Program-made: the position numbers and the translations under genes
NCBI GenBank assembly: GCA_019925095.2
Contig: CM034402.1
Span: 7,575,501 to 7,639,500 of the forward strand
Reading direction: 5' to 3'
DNA length: 64,000 nt
DNA from: Dendrolimus kikuchii
Lineage: Eukaryota > Arthropoda > Insecta > Lepidoptera > Lasiocampidae
The notes under the pieces: model-generated
The model's input: only the letters and a program-made list of their open reading frames with translations
The model's database searches: none
Told to the model about the DNA's origin: nothing
Shown here: piece by piece, positions 40,601 to 49,600 of the stretch
Position numbering within the stretch: position 1 is the first letter of the stretch
Layout: every line of letters starts with the position of its first letter

Positions 40601-43600
40601 AGTTTTTTTGGCAGAGAATATGTAGACCTATGTCTTCTTGGGGTTGAAATGGACAAGGTTATGTCTCCCCCATTCAGAGACTCTCTCTAAGAAATACTCT
40701 ACTTCAGATACAAGTCTAACCCAAATTTCCTCCACAAATGATTGAGGGACGTTTGCACGACCAGAGTACTGCGCATCGCCATCACTGCGCATCCGCATTG
40801 GAATGAATGTTGCGAATAGACAACATATCATTGATATGTAAGATGAACAACGTTGGTGATAGCACACAACCCTGGGGCACACCAGCGTTGATAGGCTTGA
40901 AACTTGAACAACAACCGTCGACAATGACTTGAATGCTGCCCTCATCAAAAAAGCTGGATAGTCTGGTGCAAGGCCCTTCAGGTATCCCATACGATGGCCA
41001 CTCCGATAGAAGAGTCCTGTGCCAGACCCGGTCGAAGGCCTTAGCAATATCTAGAATTTTAGACTAACTGCCAGTGCTTCCCCTTTGCTCTTAATGGCTT
41101 CAACCCAACGGTGGGTTAAGTAAACCAAGAGATCCCAGCTGAGCGACCGTGGCGGAAGCCGTATTGCCGATCGTTTAGCAGCTGGAAATCTTCGAGGTGA
41201 CACAGAAGCTGCGCGTTGATAATACGCTCCATCACCATTGAGAGCAAAAAGGTAATTGCTATAGGCCTATTCAACGTGTCTGTTAGTCCCCTTTTTTGGG
41301 GACAAGGTGCACATGGGAAATCTTCCACGAAGCGAGGACACAACCCTTGTAGTAAGAGAGAGTGAAAAGTCGGGCAAGGACTGGCTGGGGACAGCTCAGT
41401 TAAAGACGTCTGCAGCACAATCGCAGGAATGCCATCAGGGCAAAAAGACTTTTTGACGTCGAGGGAGAGGAAAACACATCGGACTGCTTTTTGAGTAAAG
41501 CGCACCTCCGACATTCTAGACTCACACTCAGGGATTGTGGGTGGAATTTCTCCTAAGTCTCAAGAGTTGAATTGGCCGCAAAGATTTCACCCAGAAGATT
41601 GACTTTATCTTTGGCGGCGTGTACCAGACGGTCGTCCACTTGCGCAGAGGTGGAAGAGATGCCCGATAAAAGTTTCCTTCGACAGCTTTGGCGAGAGGCC
41701 AAAAAGCTCTAGTCTCAGAAGAGTAGCTAGAGAGGCGCTCACCAATTCTGCCGATGTGATCGAATTTTGCTCTCGCGAGCTGTTTTTTGAGGGACCTGGG
41801 GGCGGCATTGTATCTCTTCTTCAGGTCAGAGGAACATGTATCCTGACGAGCCCGCGCTGCAGTCCAGGCTCGATAAACCTGTTGCTTTAGCCTCACTGCT
41901 GGACTTATCGAACCATGATGGTTTACTCGTACCTTCGATAGCTACAGTTGAGTTTGGAATTAAACATTCTATTCCCTGCAATACTACCACGGCGATCGAG
42001 TCTGTGCTCGGATCAGAATCTTCAGAGGAGAAACATAACTGCCTCCATGGGTAGGATGCGTAGTATTCACGGAGTCCATCCCAATCTGCTGACCTGTATT
42101 GCCACACTTTCCGTCGTCCAGCGGGATGAGTCCGATCACGAATAGGAAGGGTCACCATCAAAGATACCAGACAATGATCAGAGGTTCCCAGTGGAGCACT
42201 GATGGAGATCTGGTAGTTCTCCGGGTGTGTGGTCAGCAGAAGATCCAGCAAAGAAGGCTCATGATCCACTCTATCAGGTATTCGGGTAAACTCCGTAATT
42301 ACCTGAGTGAATCCATGGGCGAGAGCAAAATCGTAGGCAGTAGTTGCTGGCAAATCAGTTCTCGGGGAACGCAACCACTCAGCGTGATGAGCATTAAAAT
42401 TCTCGTATGACTATCTCTGCTAAAGGGTACTGCCCAAAAACTTTGTCGGTCACCTCATGAACGTGTTCAAAAAAGCGAGCTGTTTTAGTCCTTGTGCATT
42501 CCCTGCCATGAGACCGATATAAGCACGCATAGATCCGGGTGGAACCACGAAAATCTACGCGTACCTACAAGATGGAAATGTCCCTATCTTCAAGGCCGTG
42601 GAGATTAGAATTAAAAAAAAATAATAAAATTAGGTTAACTTATTTCAGAAAAAACGGCAATTTTATAGGCAAGGACCTAATAATAATTATTATTTAATTT
42701 TTGTGAGTATTTTATTTACATAACCTAACACCTGACGGTATTTTGTAATTTGTATTTTAAATACATATAATTGAAATGCTGTATTTTGTATTTTATATTT
42801 CAAATACCCAACTTAAAAGTATTTTGTATTTCGTATTTTAAATACATGCGAGACAGTATTTTGTAATTTGTATTTCAATTACAGGAAATCATGTATTTTG
42901 CCCAGCCCTGTCTACACTCTACTGACTAGTTTCTTTGTAATTGTAATGAATTGAACAAGAAACTAAAGTATTGAAGGTTTATGTATATAAAACACTTAAT
43001 TAGATTTTTATAAACGTATCTTAGTGCTACTATCCTGGGTTTTTCACGCGGAAAAAATTAGTCGAAAAATAAAATGGTTTCCACATAATTCAAAGACATG
43101 TGTTATACTAATATGTATTATGTATTTTGCGTACATCTTATTGGTTTGAGTCATAGTTATCTGTAGACAAGCACGCGTTTCTTCTGTCTAGATCAGGGAT
43201 TCCCAAAGTGGTCGTTATCGACCCCTTAGGGTTGTTATCGGTTTCCCTGGGGTCGACATAAACGAAAATTGATTTTGGGGGTCGACTAGTTTTAATAATC
43301 GAGCCTTATAATTAGCACAATTTCTTATTTGAAACTTTCAAGATACTTTATAAGTTGTGTTACATATACAAATGTGTTTTTTTTCTACAAATAATTCTTA
43401 ATTACACTTGATGTTTACTGAATTTTATGTCTATTTATTTTGTTAAATTTTGATGACAAAATGATGTCGAGTGTACGTACCCACTTAACCAGTTTTTAAA
43501 TTGGCAAGTATTTTGTATCAATACGAAAAAACTAGAGATAGGTTTTTTTTAGTAATTTGGCAATGGGGGGGGGGGGGGTATGGTCTGAGGTATCAGTTTA

Positions 43601-46600
43601 TTTGAAAAAGGGGTCCCTTGCCCAAAATAGATTGGGAATCTTTGGTATACGTATAAATAAATTCGGGTAGTTTGTTTTATAATTATATCTACTAATATAA
43701 TCTCTGATTGAGCATTATAATAAGAATGATAAAGAATTTAGGCATATAGATTCAAGTTGATAAATCCCTATTAATATTATAAATGCGAAAGTAACTCTGT
43801 CTGTGTCTATCCGTCTGTCTGTTCCGTTGTCACGGAAAAACTACTGGACCGATTTGGTTTTAATACCGAGGCTGGACAAGGGATACTTTTCATCCCGGAT
43901 AATGGGATAAGTTTGGGGATAGATTTATGTAAAGATTATCCCAGAAAGTAGGATAGGTTTTTATTTTGTGATTTGCTATTTTCGTTATTTTGGGTAATTT
44001 GGACGATGTGGTCGGTGTGGCTGATGTGGTCGATGTGGTCGGGGTAGTCGATGTGGGCGATGTGGTCATATGATCGGTGTGGTCGATGTGATCGATGTGG
44101 TCGTGTGGTCGTGTGGTCGTGTGGTCGATCTGGTCATTTTGGTGCACATGTGTAGTGTTAATACCGAAAATTAGCATAGGTACTTATCTTCCGGGAGATG
44201 AGATGAGTTTGCAATATAAAATAAAGTTAATTTTCCGGGACAAATAGCAGTAACATAAAAATGTAATATAATGTAACCTCTTTAAACAAGAGGCACGCAC
44301 CAGAGATTGACCTTCGGCGCAGCCGCGGGGTAAACTCTAAAATCCTAATATATAAATATTCTTGAAGATTTCGAAATCTTTTTTATATAGTCATAGCTTT
44401 GCAGTATGTCTTGGTCTTTATACACAAATTGAACGAAAAAATAGATACTTATAAGAGAGTTAATTAAACGGTTAAAGTTGTTTTTTCGTATTTGCACTTT
44501 CAGCTGGCGATATTTCAGTAGTTATTGTTTATTTAGTTTGATTGTCCTATCAATAATTTCTTATAATTACGTTATCTTATAACTTTGTTATGAACATAAA
44601 AGTTGGAAAGTACACGTGGTACAAGTAATTCCACAGGAAACGGAGAGACATAAAATGACGCTGTTCATGATTTTAGACGTTGCATCTATTGTTTCTTTAG
44701 CCCCGCATTGTATTTATGCTTAGTTACAGTTTCACCATTCATTAACTTGTGTTTTATTAGACAATTGTCAGTCTCAGTCTCACCTCGGTGCCGCCCTCGT
44801 TCGATCGTGCGTACGAGTGCCCATCATAGGCGTTGCATCCATCCAAAACATTTAGCACAAATAAACAAACAAACGTACAATACATAAGTACAGTGTTAAA
44901 GTTGCGTGCTCATCTCAAATCGTTAACGTGCATCGCTGAATCTAATGGTGTGATTGTTGTTTAATCACTTATTTGATTTGTACTAATTAATCGAAAGTAT
45001 TTTTGTAATTAGTTCTAACTCGCTTTTTGCGTTATATCGCAGAATTCGAGATAGTGCTTGTTGTTCCAAGAACTCATCATTATAAAGTTATTTTAGGCAT
45101 AGCAAGAAATTATCTTTTCCACGAGACTATGAGTTTACTTTGATAGTATTTTTTCCGTGAATTATTCGATATTTTGTTTTCTGAATATGGATTGATTCAA
45201 ATGATGAGACAGTTCATAAATAATTTAATCGTAGGCTATCTATATCACTATTACCTATACTTAGTCTGGCCATAAATACTGTTACAATTAAAAAGAAACA
45301 AAATATTACATTTGAATTTGGAATCTGTCATTTTTATATGATTGTTCATTGTATTTTCTCATTTTGGCGCCAATACATTGTACAACATTTTGCGATATTA
45401 AAATGGAGTGGGGCGATAAAGAGAATCGAATCGCTGTGATTGCATTACACAAAGTAGGTATGTAGCCAAATGCAATTTTTAAAACTCTCCATACGCTTGG
45501 TATTAGTCAAATGTTTGTGTACCGGGCTATTAATAGGTACAATGAGACCTCCTCTGTTTGTGATAGAAAAAGATCTGGCCGTCCACGTACTGTTCGTACG
45601 AAAAATGTGGTCAAAGCAGTAAGGGAAAGAATTCGAAGAAATCCTGTCCGAAAGCAAAAATTTTTATCTCGGGAGATGAAGATATCACCTAGAACCATGT
45701 CGCGTAATTTAAAAGATGACTTAGGATTTGCAGCCTATAAGAGACGCACTGGTCATTTCTTAAATCATAATTTAAAAAAGAATAGGGTGGTAAAATCGAA
45801 ACAACTACTGAAGCGGTACGCAAAGGGAGGTCACAGAAAAAATTTGTTGACGAATGAGAATTTTTTTACAATTGAGCAACATTTTAACAAACAAAATAAC
45901 CGTATTTATGCTGAAAGCTCTAAGGAAGCTTCTCAATTAGTCGACAGAGTGCAACGTGGGCATTATCCGTCTTCAGTGATGGTTTGGTGGGGTGTTAGCT
46001 ATGAAGAAGTGACTGAGCCATATTTTTGTGAAAAAGGTATCAAAACATCGGCACAAGTGTATCAAGATAGCATTCTTGAGAAGGTAGTTAAACCCCTTAA
46101 CAACACCATGTTCAATAACCAAGAACGGTGTTTCCAGAAAGACTCGGCGCCGGGTCATAAAGCTCGGTCAACGCAGTCTTGGTTGGAAACGAACGTTTCG
46201 GACTTCATCAGAACTGAAGACTGGCCGTCGTCTAGTCCCGATCTTAATCCGCTGGATTATGATTTATGGTCAGTTTTAGAGAGTACGGCTTGCTCTAAAC
46301 GCCATGATAATTTGAAGTTCCTAAAACAATCCATACAATTGGCAGTGAAGAATTTTCCCATGGAAAGAGTGCGTGCTTTTATTAATAACTGACCTCAACG
46401 TGTAAAGGACTGTATTGCAGCCAATGGAGACCACTTCGAATAAGCTTTTTATATTTTAAATTGTTTTATATTTATGTATGAAACTAACACACTGTAAAAC
46501 TTATAAATGTTATTTGCAATAGAAAAAAAATTCTTACAATATTTATGGCAAGACTAGGTATATAGTGTATTATTTATGATTTTTACTCTTCACTCTGCTT

Positions 46601-49600
46601 CAAGCTAAGCTAATGCTTTAGTTACCGCACTGCTCCCATTCAGAATTTGTTTTTATCAGACTACATATATCCATAATGTTCCTTAGAGTTTAAAATTTTA
46701 CTTTTTATTGATATTAGATTTTTCCTGTGGGAAAAACACGAAATTTGTGCGTGTAGTCCTTCGAATTAATACATTGACCACAGTTGAGGAAATTGCATTA
46801 ATTTTGAAGAGCATTCGAGTTATGTATTGTATTGTGATTAGTGACGCAACGGCTGAAGGCCATTTGAGAACCAATCGGTCTCAATAGCACCAGTAGGGCT
46901 GCGGAGTGGGTGCGGTGCACGTGTCCGCACATACTAATAGCCGAAGCCCACGGCATAGCACTACAGGAAACACATCCCGGAAGAATTAGCCCACCGCGCC
47001 TCTGTCGCTTATTTGCATACGTATACATATGCATCGGTCGCACTTGCATCCTATTTTCTAGACCGCCAAGTACCGTCTTATACGCTACTTTGTTTTAGTA
47101 CTTACTTTGCAAGACTTGTGCGAGTTGCACATCACACCTTGATTTTGTGTTATATGAGGTTAGCCGATGTGTTTTAGGTTCCTTAGTGTTTTTTTAAATT
47201 GGCATAAATATTTTGAACAAGTGGTAAATTATATTATAGGAAAAGATTTAGTTCGGTTTGTGTGACGGATTTACCCCGGATAATTGCGTTGATTAGCACC
47301 ATGAAAGTGTGACGGAACGGTGAAATCAAAGTACTTGACTGTTTAGTAATATAATAAACCGTGTCCTTTCTATGTAATACCGCGTCACTAGTTATTCAAC
47401 AGTTTACGGACTGGGACTGGCGAAGATGGAAGCAACATTTTTCCAATTACTCAAGTTTCTACGGGTAGTTATTATTCATTATTTTATCCTTAGTGCGTGC
47501 GTCCTAGTTAATTATTGTTAGTCCTTTTTTAAACATAAAACCATGATAAAAGTGTTATTGTCGCATTAGTAAAATACTAAACACAGTTATTATCAGCAGT
47601 ATAAAGTCAGCTGACAAATAGCTCACGAATTGAAAGTCAACGCAGGAGAAACCAGAATAAAATGAGCTTTTTATATATATATGTAATTAAATAAATAATT
47701 TATGTATACATGAAACAGTATGCTCCATTTTGGCACTCACAAGCAGTTACATTGAGTTCAGGAGCTAATAACAATCTGTTTCAATTTGACCGCACTTTTG
47801 AGATCATTATTCGACAAGGAAAAACATTGATAGTATTATCAATATAAATAAATAAATAACGTAAATTTAATATTTATGTATTAAAAATATTTAGAAAATA
47901 TTTTTACAATATTCATGTTACACTAACAATAAAAACGAGACACGTTATCTTTCAAAGATGATAATATAGAAACCTGAAAAGAAGACCTTCCATGATCAAA
48001 TTGATCGTGTACTAGCAGAAGGTGATGTCAGGAGCCTTAAGAACAGACGAGCTTGCATGACAAGAGTTATGAATGTGAAAGAGGCAAGTGAGGTGTGTAA
48101 TAATAAGCCTAAATGGCACTCTGTTGTTCGTGCCTACCCCGCAAGGGAACTGGCGTGAAGTTATGTATGTATGTATGAAAAGAAGAAAATTTATGATAAT
48201 TGAAGGCAAGAAGTTGTTATGGCACTGAAGCTTAGATCTGGCCATATCCCAGTGAATTCTTTTGGTTACATGCTCTAATTGCACGGCATGCGGAATCAGA
48301 GAAGATATCCATCATATTTTGGCTGAATGTGAGCGCGTCAAGCCTCAGAGAAGTGACAAATTTGGGCTAGATCATAATATAGAATTTAGGATTCTTTAAC
48401 AGTATTTTGGCCTCACCACTACCCGATGAGGCCAGAATGCTGAATAAAATAATTTCTTTAGGATTATGACTTTGAAACTAATTGATGCTACCTTTATATT
48501 TAACTTTGTGTGTAATAACGGGAGTGACATTATCATCTTCAAATCCCCCTTAAATATAAGAAGAAAAAACAATTGTAATCGTGCTTGTTTACTTTCAGGC
48601 GGCAAAAACGTTTCTCGATACTCTGAACGAATCCGGGGCAGCGTGCGTGTCGCGGGCGACTGCAATTAAATTCTTGCTCGCGCGCAAGTTTGATGTTGCG
48701 CGCGCGCACGCACTTTGGAGGCAGCACGAAGCCACGCGACGCCGTGAGGGCCTCACCAAGTTTGAGCCTTTCGAGGATCCGCTCAAGACAGAACTTGCTA
48801 CAGGGAAATTTACTATTTTAGTAAGTAACAATTATAATAATTTTTTCAACACACTTGCTCATAAAGTGGCTCTATGGTCACCGCAATTAGGCACAGAATG
48901 GCACCCATTATCAAACTGTGAGTAAAAAACATTATAACTCACTAGTGAGTTATATATATTTTTTTTTAATTTTATTGGTTGAGTTGCTTTGTGCTTAAAA
49001 AAGTTTTTATTCAAAAAAAAAAGATCGTGTTCTATAGAACAAATAAATTAATGTTCCTATTGCTTGCTCATTTCATGCAACTTCTTATTTAAATAGATAA
49101 TTTTAACTCGTACGTGTTTAATAAATAAAACTTTCACTCATATATAACTTTTTTTATCTACTAAATAAAATGAGTTTTTGTTGTTATTTTATTCACAAGT
49201 GTGTTGAAAAACGTCGTATGATACACGTGTGTATTGATGATTACCGTCCTCGGCTCTCTTAAGACCCTCGCCTACGGCTCGAGTCTCAATGGCGCCTCGG
49301 CGGTAATCACCAATGTTACACACTAGTACCATAATGTACTATTAAACGATTGCTGCAACTCGTAAGATTCTAAAATTGTTTTTGCATCGAGTGCTGGTGT
49401 GGTGAGCTCACTTCTTGCTTACAAAAATAACGTTTTTAAGGAAATGGGCATCGTAATAAGCAGCAGGGACGTGTGAGCACACCATTTGATATCTTTGGCT
49501 ATTTCTCTTTTAACTTTTCTAATTACTTAGGATCAGTACAATTATGTGTTTTCTTTCCATACTCCACTTTATGGCATACTATCTGTTTCTGTTACACTAT

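Larger units (their letters stand above)
37400..42910. mobile_element. hAT-type element, 5.5 kb, non-autonomous or nested
   Basis: Left end CAGGGTTGGGCAGTATTT (37400) and right end ATTTTGCCCAGCCCTG (to 42910) form hAT-like inverted termini, followed inward by AT-rich GTATTTCAAATAC repeats on both sides. Flanks ACTACACT (37392-37399) and TCTACACT (42911-42918) match at 7 of 8 bases, as expected for an 8 bp duplication. The interior contains Repeat Y and a CR1/Jockey-type LINE, with no transposase recognised. It may be a small MITE-like element enlarged by later insertions. Confidence 0.75.

Noticed and set aside
41836..42410. Plus-strand open frames of up to 103 codons
   Set aside because: They are shadows of the minus-strand LINE endonuclease region, which has recognisable motifs.
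43565..43578. Run of about 14 G as a possible G-quadruplex
   Set aside because: A single homopolymer inside a hAT-like MITE; likely a slippage product or length error, with no functional context.
46798..47098. Open frames in a GC-richer patch of PTPN9 intron 1
   Set aside because: No family resemblance and no splice junctions. Possibly an old repeat.
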